Positions 1 through 13,494 are shown, counted from the stretch's first letter. The stretch: 64,000 nucleotides of DNA from Apteryx mantelli (GCF_036417845.1 NW_027118693.1:3296001-3360000); one strand, 5' to 3'. Numbers and translations: made by a program. Notes: a model not told the origin generated them from the sequence alone.

Positions 1-250
1 ACATCAGAAGAACCTACATGAGCCAAGGGCCCCCTGTTGACCTATCAGCTCCAGGGAATAAGTGACCTCACAATCAGCATTGAAGCCATGTGCCTGCTGC
101 TGGCCTATCAGGTGCTGAGGCAGCAGTGACCTTACAGGCCCATAGCTGAGCATGCGCCTAGCACTGGCCTATCATTTCCTCAGGCAGAAGGTAACCCACA
201 AGCACAAACCCCAGTCATCTCCCTGCTGCTGGTCTGCCATGTTCTCACAC
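1..250 (+). repeat. Diverged satellite units (old edge)
   Basis: Three or so irregular units of about 65-85 bp recur here. The parts that stay recognisable are a GGCCTATCAG-like box and a GTGACCTCAC-like box, the same two boxes that mark the homogeneous 65-bp satellite at 37.4-43.1 kb. Spacer sequence between the boxes has diverged. Orientation is the same as the main array. Confidence 0.6.
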
Positions 251-2261
251 ACAAATCTCCCTGTCATTGGTTCCCAGGAACATGGGAAAGGCTGTTCTCT
301 GGGATTTGCTTGCTTCTGCAGTGGCTTCCCAGCAGCTGGGAGAGGCCTAGGAGGTTGCAGGGCCCTGGCCCCAGGCCTGTGCCAGCACCTTCACCTCGTG
401 AGTCACGGAACCTGTCCCACCTCCCCTCAGTCCTCTCGGCAGCCAGCGCCTCTCCAACAGGGTACCAAGAACCTGAGGTCTCCTTGCCCACCCAGAGGGC
501 ATGGTGCTGATGGACTCCCATAAGCACTGCCAGCTGCTTGTCCCCAAGCGCCTGGCCTGGGAAGCATTTATGGGAGAGGGCTGGTCAGTTATCACAGCCA
601 CAGGCAATGCAGTTCCATGAGGATCCCTCCAGGCCTGTTCTTCCAGCACTTCCTCGAATGACATGCTTGGGAAGATCAGGAAGGGCCAGGTCCCCACCTG
701 TGCCTGTCCAGCTGGCAGTGGGGAGAATCTGGCCACTGTTGCCATAGCTCTGCCGCTCCATGTGTCCAGGCTGGCTGCAGCCAGTGAGCCCCTTCGTCCC
801 CACAGCCTGGGACAGAAAAGGAGACAATTGCAGAGAAAGCCACGCAGCCAGCGGGCACTGGCCCCAGGGCCTCCTTTCCTCCCTGACCCCAGGGCAGGTG
901 GTGGTGAGCGGAGGCATTTCTGTGCCTGCCCTGAGCTGGCTCCCTCCCACCTGCAGTCCATTTTCCTGGACTGGAGAAGAGTGTGGACACATGGACAGTT
1001 ACACTGCAGAGCTGGTCACTTGGGGACTTGGTTTAGTTCAACAGAATGAAATCTGAGTGTAGCATCAGGACTGGCAGGCACTGGTGCCTTCCCCGCCGGT
1101 CCAGGAGCCAAAACTTTTCCCCAGTGCTAAGGAGCTAAAGAGAAAGTTTTAGGTGCAGGGAGAAAGGCAGAGAAATGCAGTGGGGCTCGTTCAGGCCAGA
1201 TGTTATGGGATCTGCTTCTGGGGGCATTTCAATGGTGGCTGTGATGTGACTCGGGTCACTTGTGAGTCACACATTGGAGTCATCTTGTAGTCTTCAGCCA
1301 CCCAGGACTTCAAGGTCCCAGACTGAAAGCTTTGCTTGAGTGCCCAGCAAATCCCCCTTGGCTCAAACTCTGCTGCCCTCCATTCCAGAAGGAGTGTCAG
1401 GAAAAAAAAAACCCTCCTTCCACCAAGTGCTGCTGGTCACGGAAGAAACAGCCTTTCCAGAGAGGGGGTAAAATCCACCTGTATTTGGAAATATTTACTG
1501 GTGAGACTCCTGGCCTGCATCCCCCCTCTTCTGATTTGTTTCTACTTTCTTCCTCCACCTTTCCCACAGAAATTTATTTGACACTGTGAGGTGTTTCTTC
1601 AGCCCATGTTAGGAGCAATCAGAGGAGAACGTATCCAGCCCTGTGGCTCAGGGATTGGGATCCTTGGCACCTCGGGTCCAGGCCTTTCCTGTGAGCTTTC
1701 ACACGCACACACTTACTCTTTCAGTGGGCTCCCCAGGCTGTCCAGATTATCAGCATGTTGTTTCCCTGAACTCAGGTCTTTCTCCACAGTTCTGATCTAC
1801 TATGCAAGGGAAAAATGAGAGTGCATTGTAGACTGAGGAGCGACCACAAGAAGCATCACTGGAAGCACAGAAGGCATTAAGTATTTTATAGTCACCCGCA
1901 GGACATTCAGCCTCATCTTTTCTCTTTCAAACCAAACTCAGGCTTCATCCCACAGCCACCGGAGCCAATGGAAACAGGGGTTTTGACTCCCCCTCCCCCC
2001 CCCCAAAAAAAAATTGGTGTGCTTGAGCATTTGTTCTAAGGCTTTAATTGAAAAGTTAGACTTGCAAAAATATGTTCTGTCACCAGCAACGATAATCCTG
2101 TCCATGCTGTTAGAGGCAGAGTAAATAAGAAGTTGCTTGGAGGTCTCACCCCTGGGCAAGTCTGAGTACATCTGGCTCCAGCCACTTGGCAACAGGCTGA
2201 AATGCCTTTTTTCTGATTGTTTTAAAATGTTTCCAGTACCTGGGCACTCCGTTGATCATAC
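251..2261. other. No recognised gene
   Basis: GC-moderate DNA with short overlapping open frames on both strands and no recognisable protein family, RNA gene or repeat beyond simple runs such as the C/A tract near 1990-2010. I see nothing to annotate. Confidence 0.5.
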
Positions 2262-2560
2262 CACTCTCTCCAAGATTGGTAGTCATGGAAGAGCATGTCA
2301 AAGGCCTTCCTAAATCCAAGGTATACAGCACGCACTGCACTCCCCTTGTCCCCACAGCCAGTCATCCCATCACAGAAAGCAGTCAGGTTGGTCAGGCACA
2401 ATTTGCCTTCGATGACTTCACTCTGGCTGTTCCCAATCCCTTCATGTGACTGGAACCAGCTTCCAGGAAGATTTTCTTTCCAGGCACTGAGGTGACGCTG
2501 ATCAGCCCATCACTCCCCAGATCCTCTTTTCTCTCCTTCTTGAAGATGGATGCAATGTTT
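2262..2560 (-). mobile_element. CR1 LINE fragment (RT middle part)
   Basis: Read on the minus strand, this stretch aligns by eye with the middle of the CR1 reverse transcriptase seen intact at 18.6-20.4 kb, in the region of the '[12 protein letters not shown]' and 'GKVMEQLIL' blocks. Both frames and sequence are decayed, with stops and indels, so it is an old, non-coding fossil. Neither the CR1 3' tail nor a target duplication is visible. Confidence 0.7.
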
Positions 2561-4868
2561 GGGAGGGAGGTGGGGATGCTGGTGGGCCAGGCAACAGCTA
2601 TGGTGCTGTGCCAGCTCCTGCTGCACCTCTGGTCCCTGCAGTGTGGGGAGAGGGGCGGGGGACAAGGCAGCGCGGGGGGTGGCAGCAGGTCGGCAGGGGC
2701 AGGGGGCAGTAGGGGCTGCAGTGAGGGGTCATGGTTGGCGTTTCTGCAGTGCAGCAGCTGTCGTGTTCACCTCACATGCCAAAGTCCCGCACTGACCCCA
2801 GGCAGAAACAGGCCATTTCCCTGGAGCCCGTGCCACCCTCCCAGCAGAACAAGGACATATGAGGAGGGCGCTCTGCCTGTCCTGGTGCTCAGGGCAGCTC
2901 CCCGAGACTGGCACAGCTTTGCTTGAGGGACCTCTTTCTCCTTGGCCTCTGCTTTGGCATGGCTGGTGCAGGGACAAGAACTTGTCAGGCAGGGTTGGGA
3001 GAGCTCCCCGGGATTTTCTCTTTTGCAGTGGATCAGTGAGGAGCATCGTGGCTCCCGTCTGCGTCCCGTCCTGTGCCCACTCAACCTTCCTGCCCCACAT
3101 ATGGCCCATGGCCTGACTGGGTAGGCACCGCATAGGACAAGGTGCATTCTGGGTTGGGGAAATGTCCCCCCAGCACAGTCCCCATGATGGGGCCCTCGGT
3201 GCCCCATCCCTCCACAGCCCTCCTGCTCTGGCAGCCTCCCCCAGCACCCGGTGCCTGCCCAGCCCCGGCCGTATCCCAGGCAGGGGGAGCACACTACCAT
3301 CCTCTGGGGTCTGCTGGGGTCTGGGTCGGGAGAGAGGTCGGGCAGGGCTGGCTGTTCCCCTCGATACAGGCCCTGAGCCCAGCAGGACACAGCTGGCCAT
3401 GCAGCAAAACTCACCATAAACCTGGGGTGCGTAGCCAGTGCTGGAAATGGCCAATGTGAGAAGCTGGTCTGTGAGGAATGTCCTGGGGCACCTTCCCAGC
3501 CGGTCCACACAACCAAAGGCACAGACTGGGCTCCTCTCTTCTGTGCCTGGCATGTCTTGGTTCCCCTCCACAAGACCTGGCTCTGCACCACAAACTCACT
3601 GGTGTGTGTCCTCACCCTGCCTGTTCACACAGCTTAGCTAATATTGGCATTTTCCTCTCCTGGGCACTTTCCAGCCCAGAACAGCCCCTCCCTGGCTCTC
3701 CCCACCTCCCCTGCCCTCTGCCCAGCCCACCCAGCACAGCACCGCAGCAGTGCCCAATGCAGGGTGCTGCAGAGCTCTGGGCACTCGCACCATAACCCAA
3801 GCCGCACTGTGGGCACAGCAGCTCCAGGGTGCGGGGATGTGTGTCAGCTGCCCCATCAGCCTCCAAGCTGGAACTGGCCCCAGTGGCACAAGGAGACAGA
3901 GGACAGTGACACTCTCTGCCCCTTGGTCTTGCGTCCAGGAGATTCCCTACCCCCAGACTGCCTGCAGCCCCCCGTGCCACTTGTCTCTCCAGGACAGCAC
4001 AAGAGTCGCTGCCCCGGGGCTCCTCAGGCAGCTCCTGCTGCCCCAGGGACACAGCAGCCTGCCCTTAGTTGACATGCAGAGAAACAGATTTATGTTTCTG
4101 CTTTTTCCTCCTTGGAAGCACACAATTGCTCCTTTCCTCTTCTCCAGGGATGTCCCTGCTCCCTGGAGAGCCGTTCCCCATGGTGAGTGCATCAGTGCTG
4201 GCCTGCCGGCCGTTCCTGGACCCTCCCCTGTGCTTCCCAGGGGGCCCTGAACTGTGGTGCTGCTCTGCAGAGCGAGCAGGCTGTGGGGCCCCAGGGCCCT
4301 GAGGTGACTCCCCACTGGCCATAGTGCTCGGGGTGGGGAGCAGACCCAGCTGGATGCGCATCATTGCACATGACAAGCCCCTAGCAAGGGGTTTGTGGCT
4401 GTGGATGATGCTCTGAGCAATCACAGGGCATTTCAAATGGCTCAGGCTGTGTTCAAGTGTGTTCCTAGATCCAGACCACGGTTTTTGTGAGAGCTGAATC
4501 CAGCCCTCATTCCCTAACACATCACTCCATGAGCTCATTGCTTTGAGCCCACAGAGAGCTCTGGAAAAGGCCCTTTCAGGGTGGAAGTCCTTGAGCGCAT
4601 TCCTGGCTCCAGCTTTGGAAGGAGAAACCATCTTTCAAGCACAGCATTGAGGAAATCCCCTTTTATTAGAGAGATGCCAGCTCTGACACAGTGATAGAAA
4701 CATTCACAGAAGGCCTCTGGGTCAGAAAGATAGGGTTAACACCTCTGGAGAAGTGGGATGAAATCAAATGCCTCTGCACAAACATCATCATTATCACAGC
4801 GAGAATGTCCAAAGCACAGGTGCTATCTGAGAGAAATTAAAAATTGCTTGTGAAGAGGGATGGGCAGC
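2561..4868. other. No recognised gene; GC-rich open frames
   Basis: Long open frames occur on both strands (for example about 280 codons on the minus strand near 2730-3615), but they overlap each other, are rich in Pro, Gly, Arg and Ser, and match no family I know. This is the usual behaviour of GC-rich non-coding DNA. No splice-supported exon chain was found. Confidence 0.5.
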
Positions 4869-5804
4869 TTATTGATGCTGATCTTTTACCAAATGAATCA
4901 GTTCCTTCAGCACCTCCTTGAGCTCCTTGTTCCTCATGCTGTAGCTGAGAGGGTTCAGTGCTGGAGACACCACTGCATAAAGAAAAGCCACCACCAGATC
5001 CAGAGCTGGGGGGGGAGATGGAGGGGGGCTTCAGGTAGGCAAACATGCCCATGCTGATGAACAAGGAGACCACAGCCAGGTGAGGGAGGCACGTGGAAAA
5101 GGCTTTGTGCCGGCCCTGCTCAGAGGGGATCCTCAGCACAGCAGTGAAGATCTGCACGTAGGACAGCACAATGAAAATGAAACATCCCAAAGCCAAACAA
5201 ATACTAAGCACAACAATCACAGCTTTTCTGAGGTAGGAGTCTGAGCAGGAGAGTTTGAGGATCTGAGGAATTTCACAGAAGAACTGCCCCAGGGCATTGC
5301 CTTGGCAGAATGTTACTGTAAATGTGTTAGCGGTGTGAAGCACTGCATTGAGAAAACCGCTGCCCAGGCAGCTGCTGCCATTTTGACACAAGCTCTGGTG
5401 TCCATGAGTGTGCTGTAGTGCAGGGGTTTGCAGATGGCAACAAAGCGATCATAGGCCATGACAGTGAGAAGAGAATACTCAGCCAAAATGAAAAAGGCAA
5501 GAAAAAAGACCTGGGCAGCACATCCTGAGTAGAAAATGGCCCTGGCGTTGCTCAGGGAATTGGCCATGGATTTGGGGACGGTGGTGGAGATGGTGCCAAG
5601 GTCGAGGAGGGAGAGGTTGAGGAGGAAGAAGTACATGGGGGTGTGGAGGCGGTGGTTGCAGGCAATGGCTGTGATGATTAGGCCATTGCCCAGGAGGGCA
5701 GCCAGGTAGATGCCCAGGAAGAGCGAGAAGTGCAAGAGCTGCAGCTTGCGCGTTTCTGTGAACACCAGGAGGAGGAACTCATTGAGGGAGCTTCTGTTGG
5801 ACAT
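4869..5804 (-). pseudogene. Olfactory receptor pseudogene, OR14-like
   Basis: A single-exon class II olfactory receptor, a seven-transmembrane odorant GPCR of olfactory neuron cilia, of the OR14-like group greatly expanded in birds. The start chosen is the ATG at 5804 (MSNRSS, an N-glycosylation site near the N-terminus). Family hallmarks are clear: PMYFFLLNLS after TM1, MAYDRFVAIC at the end of TM3, SYVQIF in TM5-6 and KAFSTCLPH in TM6. The full span is 936 bp, about 311 codons, the normal OR length, ending at the TAA at 4869-4871. It is broken twice. A frameshift near 5355-5362 interrupts TM4, and a second frameshift in an 8-G run at 5008-5015 takes the TM7 portion (NPLSYSMRNKEL) out of frame. 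Everything else is well preserved, so inactivation may be recent, or the homopolymer shift may be a sequencing error; the first shift is not in a long run. Confidence 0.88.
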
Positions 5805-8800
5805 TTGCTCACCCCGGGCATGAGGGACTGTCCAAGGAGAAAGAAACAGTGACAAGTTAGAGCAGGCTTCTCGGAGCCCAACCCATTCCATTTCTCATAG
5901 AAACCCCCCCGTTTCCTCTCTCCTCTCTCTTCGTGCAGCTCCCTTTTTGGGGCTCTGGTTTGCACTGGCTGAGTGTGCCATGCGCAGCAGGGGCCTCTGC
6001 CCATGGTCTCCAGAGGAGTCAGTTCTGCTCTGCCGGAGGTGTAAATGGAGGTGTCAAACTGACCCTACTGTGTGGTGGGATTCCTGGGGATGGGCGCTAT
6101 GAGCTGGGTGAGGGGACTTGGTCCAGTGACCCAGTGGGAATAATCTCTCTTCCCCATAATGAGAGCTGAGTACAGCCCTCATGCCAGCTGTTCCTGAAAG
6201 AGAAGATCCTTGTGAGGCATTCATCTCCCCCAGCCTTACCCTCTTGAGCAGAGGTGCCTGTACCTGAATCACTCACACCAGCTCCCACTCCAGCAAGGCA
6301 GAGAAACCCTCAAGTGAAGGCAAGGGGTGACCTGATCCTTTCTAGACGTCTCCATTCCAGGGAGATAGACCCTCTCCTCATGCCAATTTACCGTCTGCAC
6401 CCTTCCTCCAGGCACTGCACAGGGAATGGGAAGTGACTAGCTCTGATGTACACATCCTGCAGCAGATTACATCCACCCCTGATGTGGAAGGGTAGTTCAA
6501 CATTCTGAAACCCATTTTTTTCCAGAAAATGATCTTCAGTGGAGGAGTCTGACCATATATTTATTTAGTTTTTCGATACCTCCATCTCACTGTGGGAGCA
6601 CAGTGTGTGACGGGGTAGAAAATTTTGCCATTTCAGTTGCTCTCAGCATGAGCACTTGTGCATCCCAAGAGGAAAAAAGGGCTCACTGTGACTTTGTACA
6701 GGGTCACGGCACCTGGTCTGTCAGTGAGTTTTTCCCCTCACTGCCCTGTGCTTGCACCTCACCAGCTAAAGGAGAAGCACACTCACAAGATCCTCTAAGA
6801 AAGAAAGTGGACTGAGCTGGGAGTGGAGGAGTTCAATTCCACAGTGGAGATTTGCAGATTCTGCTCTTTCAGCCCAGAGGTGGAGAGAGTGATGAGGAGT
6901 GTGACAAAGTTTCTCTCTCCCAGGATCAGACCAAGGACTCTCAGACATTGGGACAGAAAAACAGCTCCCAGCAGGGACAGCTCTAGGCAGCAGAGATGGG
7001 CAGGGAAGGAGAGGGAACTGCTAACAGAAACATCATGGGAGGATGGATTTGAGCAGGTCATGGTCAGTCCCTGCAGCACCGATGCCTTCTTCGGTTTTCT
7101 CAGTTTGGCCCTGCAGAAACCTCCCAGCAGCAGGGCACTGTCCAGGAACATCCCCACATTTGCAGGTGCTAAGGAGCAGGTCAGACAAACCCTGATGAAG
7201 CCAGCAAAGGGGAAGATGGTGCTATCTCTAGACTAAGGGATGGGTGAAGGCACTTTCAGAAGATCCTAGCAGACCCCTTGACTGCTCATTGAAACTGTTA
7301 ATGAGTCTCAGTCCCTTGTGCAAAGCTCACAGCTCCCTTTCCATTTTCTCCTTGCCAGGTGGTAGGAAACTAAAAGCACCATCTCAGGAAACTGGCTTCT
7401 CTTTCAGGAAAACCCTGCGTTTGCCTTCCTCTTGAAAAGTCCCCTCTGAAGGTCCTGTGCAAGAGCTGGAGCTGTGAGCAGTCCTGACCCACGCAGCACT
7501 CTCTCAGCAGGAGAATGAACCTGCCCTGCTGGGGGTCCATCCTCCTACCCAGAACTGCTCCCTGCAGCACTGTGGGGAGTTGTCCAGGCAGGCTGAGCGC
7601 TGACCCTTGCAGGTGGCAGAGTCACTGCCCTGGGCACACAGCACCCAGGGGCGCAGGGACACTGCTCTGAATTACAGCCCTGGGCAGACCTGTGTGCACA
7701 CCCTGGCTTCACCCCCCTGCAGCGTCCCTGGGAGAAGGCAGCTGGATGCCCTGTCCCAGTGATGGTGTGGGAGGGAATCCCTGCTCTGAATGATCTCCTC
7801 CTCCTCCTCCACCCTGGAGAAGCCAGGAGAGTGACCCTGCCAGGAACCTCAGGAGTGTTGTCCTTCAGCCAGAGACTTACCGTGTAAAGGGCTGTGAAGA
7901 TTTCTCCCACAAATGAGCTCTCCTCTGTCTTCCCGCTCCAGGCTGCCTTTCACATCTCTCGGTCTTGTCTCATCTTATGTCAGAAAGAGCAGGCAGTGCC
8001 CGGAGCCCTGCCGCTCTTTGCAGAGGAGCTGCTCCTGGACGCAGCTATCTCTCGGCAGTGCTGCCCCGTTGCCATGAACTCCCTGCATCCAGAAGCCTGG
8101 CCCCGCTCAGGAGCTGAGGCCCAGCAGAAGGTGTGATTTTCTCTGTCCCTTGTGCTCCCTGCTCCTGGGAAATGTTCACTGAGGCAGACCAAAATAATCA
8201 TCCATGATCCCTCTCTAAACAATGGAGAGAGACCAGTTAGAGTATTGCAGTTTGTCTCATCAGAGGATGGTTATCTAGGAGAGTTGGAAATGTCCCACTC
8301 TAGATGCCCCTATTCCCGTCTCTTAGCTAGGCAGGACACCTCGGCAGGGACAAGATGGGAGTTCATTTTCCCACACTGCAGGTATTGATTCAATCTAGGC
8401 ATCTCCTGCTGGTTTAAAGCCCCTGGGCTGGAGTGGGACTAAGATCCCTCCCATGAGCTCTGCAAAAACACTGGAGGTGGGATCCTCCTTGCCAAAGCTG
8501 AAGTGAGCACAACAGAGATGTCTGCATGCGAGCTCCTTGGCTAAGCTCCCATTATAATCAGTGGAGATGAAGGGTGGGAGTCAGCTGGTCACCCACTAAC
8601 ACTTGGTGAAATTTTAAGAGACAGAGGTGGTCCAAGGTGTGTTCCAGTGTCTGCTTGCTCTGATGGAGCAACTATGAGACCTCTATCCTTCTAGAGCATC
8701 AGGTGGGGGCCAGGTGGGGAATTTCCTTGGTCATCTGAACAGTAGAAGCCTCACAGTGCTAGGTGTCCCCTCACTCTGAACCTGCGAAACATGCAGATCC

Positions 8801-9489
8801 CTCCATTATAAACAGCTGATGTATTTCAGTGCAGGCACTCGATTCAGTGACATAATATTAGGCCTGCGGTGCCCTGTCCGATGCCTGGGGTGTCCAGCAC
8901 AACCCCCTGTTTCTAGCAGATCCAGCATGGGACCTAGAGGAAAACCATGCCCCTTTGGAGTGTTTGCTCAGGAGGTGTCCCAGGGCACCTCGGGTTTCCT
9001 ACCTTTGCCCGAATAACTGAATCCCACCACTGCATTTAGGCACAGTCCATACCGTCTACATCCAAGCATGCTGCATAGATGGGAGGCACATCACACCAAG
9101 GCCTCCACTCATGTCGCTGCAGGCTGCCCCAGCTCAGGGACGACTTCATTGGCACCTTGTCGTTTTGGAGATCGGTTCACCTCTGTCACAGGCCCCAAGG
9201 TGCTGCAGATTCAGCTTGGGCAGCAACCCCCTCTCCTGCCATTCCTGCACGGCCCAGCCCTGTTTCGTCATGGCCTTGGGTACTAGACAGTTTGCCATCT
9301 CAGTGGGAACCTCCTTTCACCACTACATTGCCACCTGCTATCTATGCCAGCATGTCTCTGCTCTGAAGTGGGGCCATTGCACACACAGTGTCCTTGGCCC
9401 TTGGTCACAGGTTTCCCCATGACCAGTCTGTGCTTTGTGCCACAGCTGAGGCTGCACAGCCCAAATAGACACAAGTGCATGCAGCCTGG
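5805..9489. other. No recognised gene
   Basis: Intergenic DNA upstream of the OR14-like pseudogene. Short open frames on both strands show no known domain. No CR1 tail, LTR or tandem array was seen. A non-coding 5' exon for the receptor could lie here but I cannot place it. Confidence 0.5.
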
Positions 9490-10570
9490 GGCACAGCAGG
9501 AGGCACTGGAGACACACAAGCTGTCACAGGGCTGCCACATGGTTGGAATAACTGAGATGTGCTGGGTTCACTCGCACGACTGGAGGGCTGCGACAGTAGG
9601 GTACAAGTTCTTCAGGAGAGACCAAGGCAGAAGATGAGGAGGGGGATGCCCTTTATGTGAAGGCACAGCTCAGATGTATGGAGCTCTTCCATGGGACAGA
9701 CAAGGGGAGGCAACTCTGAAGGGCAGGGTAGCTCGGGAGAGCCAGCAGGTCTTTAAGGACAGCATCCACCAAGCACAAGAATGGTCCATCCTGATACTCA
9801 GTTAAACTAGTAGACATCTCAGGAGACCAGCTTGGCTGAAGAGGGAACTCATGCCTGAGCTCCAGTGCAGTAAGGCAGCATATGGGAATGGGAAGGAGGG
9901 AGAAACTGCAAAGGAGGAATTCAGAAATCTTGTCCAGTGAAGTAGGGATGGTGTTAGGGAAGCCAAAGCTCCCGTGGGATTGACACTTGCAGGGATGTCA
10001 AGGGCATGAAGAAGAGCTGCTACTGCTTCAGCTGCAGTAAAAGAATGCAAAGGAAAATGTGGGCTCACTGCTGAATGGGGCAGGGAATCTAGTAGTAGCA
10101 GATGTAGATAGATCTGAGGCACTCAATGCATTCTTGGCTTCAGTCTTCACCAAGAAGGTCTCCTGGGTCGTAGCACCTAGAGTCAGAACTCCAGAGGGGA
10201 AAAGTGACCAGCAGTGGATGAGGTCTGAGTGAGGGATTACTCGCAAGAACTCAGCCCATGAAAGACTAAGGGACTGGATGGGTGGCATCAGAGGGCATTG
10301 AGAAAGCTGGCTGCTGTCGCAGCAAGGCTGCTCTCTATCATTTCTGAAAGGTTGTGGAGATGAGGGAAGGTCCCAGTGAGCTGAAAAAGGGCTGTTGTGC
10401 CCATCCTCAGAAAAGGCCACAAGGACAAACCGGGGAGCTACAGGCTGTTCAGCCTCACTTTGGTGAGCAATGTGTCATGGAGCAAATGCTCTCGGACCAT
10501 AGTTCTTGGCTCATGCAGGGTGTCCCTGCTCCAGCGCAGGTTGCCTTCAGGCCACAGTATCTCAGAAGTG
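9490..10570 (+). mobile_element. CR1 LINE, 5' half (endonuclease end to RT start)
   Basis: On the plus strand the sequence follows CR1 ORF2 from the end of the endonuclease domain (around 9540-9660) through the linker to the first RT blocks (a decayed NYRPVSL-like block near 10440). The frame is destroyed by indels and stops. It stops abruptly at about 10570, where minus-strand CR1 sequence from the other half of ORF2 begins. It is non-functional. The exact 5' boundary is uncertain by about 50 bp. Confidence 0.72.
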
Positions 10571-10599
10571 TACCCTCTGGGAATGGAGCACCTCCTTCC

Positions 10600-11300
10600 A
10601 AGGGCCTCTAGTCCTGCCACGGGGCACCACGGAGAAGATTCTGGCTCCACCTTCTTTACTTCCTCCTGTCAGATACTTATAAACCTTGATAAGAGCCTTT
10701 TCTGAGCCTTTTCTTCTCCAGGCTAAACAATTCCAGGTCTCGCAGGCTTTCCGCATATGAGACATGCTCCAGTCCCTTAATCATCTTTGTGGCCCTTTGC
10801 TGGACTTGCTCCAATATGTCCATGTGTCTCCTGTACTGGGGAGCCCTGAACTAGACACACCAGTCCAGACGTGGTCTCACCAGTGCTGAGTAGAGGGGGA
10901 GGATCACCTCCCTCGACCGGCTGGCAATGCTCTTCCTAAGGTAGCCCAGGATACCGTTGGCTTTTGCTGCAAGGGCACATTGCTGGCTCACGGTCAACTT
11001 GGTGTTCACCAGGACCCCCAGGTCCTTCTCTGCAGAGCTGCTCTCCAGCTGGGGGGCACCCAGGCTGTACTGGTGCATGGGGTCATTCTTCCCTAGGTGA
11101 AGGACTTAGCATTTTCCTTTCCTGAACTCCCTGAGGTTCCTCTTTGCCCTTTTCTCCAGCCTGTCAAGATCACTCTGAATGGCAGGGCAACCATCTGGTG
11201 TATCAGCCACTCCTCCCAGTGCTGTATCATCAGCAAACTTGCTGAGGGTGCACTCCTGAAGCCAAGGGCATGGGACAGAGCTTTGTAAGCTCCTGACAGG
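10600..11300 (-). mobile_element. CR1 LINE, 3' half in inverted orientation
   Basis: On the minus strand this encodes remnants of the CR1 RT from the catalytic FADDT block (near 11235) through the thumb region ([26 protein letters not shown]) towards the ORF2 C-terminus near 10620. Frameshifts separate the pieces. It lacks the RT blocks between those of the plus-strand half next door and its own start. Together the two pieces look like one element whose 3' half has been flipped. Confidence 0.8.
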
Positions 11301-13462
11301 GTTCTCCTCCTCCAGGAAACGGTCTTCTGGTTGGGCAGCAAAGTCCTCTTGGCAGGCCAGTGTCTCTGCAGTTTTCTTCTCATACGGGAGACTAAGGAGA
11401 TGCCATGACTTTCTCTGGGTCAAGCCCCAGCCCCTGCTGCAGAGACACATGGCCTGGAAGACCTTAGAGCCAGCCTCCAGGTACACAGAGCAGCAGGAAG
11501 TCAAGCTTCCAGCTTCTGGTTGAAAGACGATTCATGCTCAAAGCTAAGAGGTGCAGGAACCATTTGAAGCACAAGGACAGCAGTTGCCTCAGTGATGAAA
11601 GCTTCACACTTGCTCTACAGGCAGTGAAAGCAATGAAGAAAACCCTAGCTGATCAGTTCAGTACTGAGCTCCACCTCTTGGTCACTTCCTTGGGTGTCAC
11701 GGGCCCTCCTCCTGCTCCTCACCCACTTCTGTCTAGTAACAGCTCTCCCAAGCCTCCTCCACTCTTTCTGTCTCCCCATCACGTTCCCCAGAGCCCTTTG
11801 GACCCCTTGTCCTCCTGGTTTGGTCCCATGGGGAAGGAGGGGTCCCAGCACCACTTGTGTGCACCCCTGTGCACCCAGAGCTGTGAGCTGTGGTGGGTGG
11901 TGCTTCCCACCACCCAGCAGCACCAGCCATGACCCCAGGGGATAGCTGTGGTGGTGCCAAATGCTCCCACAACCGGGGTCACATCTGGAGCATTGCTCCA
12001 GGTGTGGTTGGAGACTGGCCCAGCAGAGACCCCCACCAGGAACAGCTGCTCTCTGTTCAACTCACAATTATAGAGGAATGCTGAGTGTGGATAAAATGCC
12101 ACCCTGACTGGTGTACATGACCACACTCACTAGAGACAGGTGGATATAGTTCATATGGACAATCACTCATAGCACACATTTTTCAGAAATCCTTCACACA
12201 AACCCTTTGCAAGCAAAGTGCTGTGGTCAAAATGGACCCCAAGATGCAGGAAGACTGGCCAAATGTCTCTGTGCATCAACCCTACATGAGGTGATACATC
12301 AGCTGGAAACACAACGACATGGGGACATGCTTCCTGAAAGACTGGTGAGGAAACTGAGGGGACACTGGGCTACTCCAGCCACTCCTCTGCACCCCCTGGA
12401 TGTATCGGAAAACGAAGAAATGGGTTGAAACAAGAAGAGATCTAGAGCCCAGCTTAGACAGAGACAGGGTCCAATAGTCCCCTGTGAACACTGGAGTTCA
12501 GTAACAAGCCTATGGGCAGAGGCTTGTGCTCTGCTGGGGCTGTCCACACTGAGTACAAAGGAGGTGGACTAAGAGCCTGCCTGTACTCAGGGAAAGGGAA
12601 AGCCTTGCTCAGTGTCACCACGGATGAGATTGCTCTCACTGAACTTTAGGTGAACAATTCAGAAGTGCCTAGTCCTAACCTAGATGCATTAAGATGGTAA
12701 GAGAGGTCTGCATTATGTTGGCAGTTATCACTCTGAACCCTCAGGTTCACACTTCCTTTTGGAGGGGTAGAAGATAGTCAGGTGGCCCTTAGGAACCAAT
12801 GTCTCACCCCTGAAGAGCTCCCAGAGGTCTGCAATGAAGATGCCTAGATGTCAGTCTGTCACTCAAGCCTCCCTCTGCCCTTAGAGAAGATGAATCTCTT
12901 CCTCTCATCTCCTTTAGAAATCCATTTTGCGAAAAGTTGAATGATGCTCCACAGAAACTGCTTTCACAAATTACATTTCTTGATAGCACCTTTTAAGATT
13001 GGTGCTTCTCTCTCTTAGACTGCTTCACAAAATGGATCTACATTTCTGCAGGGATTAGGTCACCTGGGTACCAGCTATCATTTTAATTAATGTCCTGTCA
13101 CCCTCTCAGACCGACTCTGCTGAGGAGCATCTCAGGAAAGCACAGGGGACCGTGATTCTTCAGGGAATACCAAAGGGCTTTGGGTGGTTTTACTTGAAAG
13201 GAAAAAAAAATCAGAGCTTACTTCTGTCTGGCAGCACAGTGCATCAGAACAAACGGCATTAGCAGCTGACTCAAAGAGGCTCTGCAAGAACCTTGAAATG
13301 AGACATGCCAGATTGTTCTCTCAAGGTTGTGGGAGGAGAGGGAAGGAGATGATGGTCTGCAGAAATTCTGCTGGCCTTCTATTTCCCCTTGACAGTGTTT
13401 CCTGCACATAGATTAATGTAAGTAACTGCTTTGCTGCATTTCACCTCATTTTTCTTTGATTC

Positions 13463-13494
<32 letters not shown>

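Noticed and set aside
2729-3615. Overlapping minus-strand frames of about 280 codons
   Set aside because: Two frames on the same strand and others on the plus strand are open at once, composition is GC-driven, and no domain is visible. Treated as non-coding.
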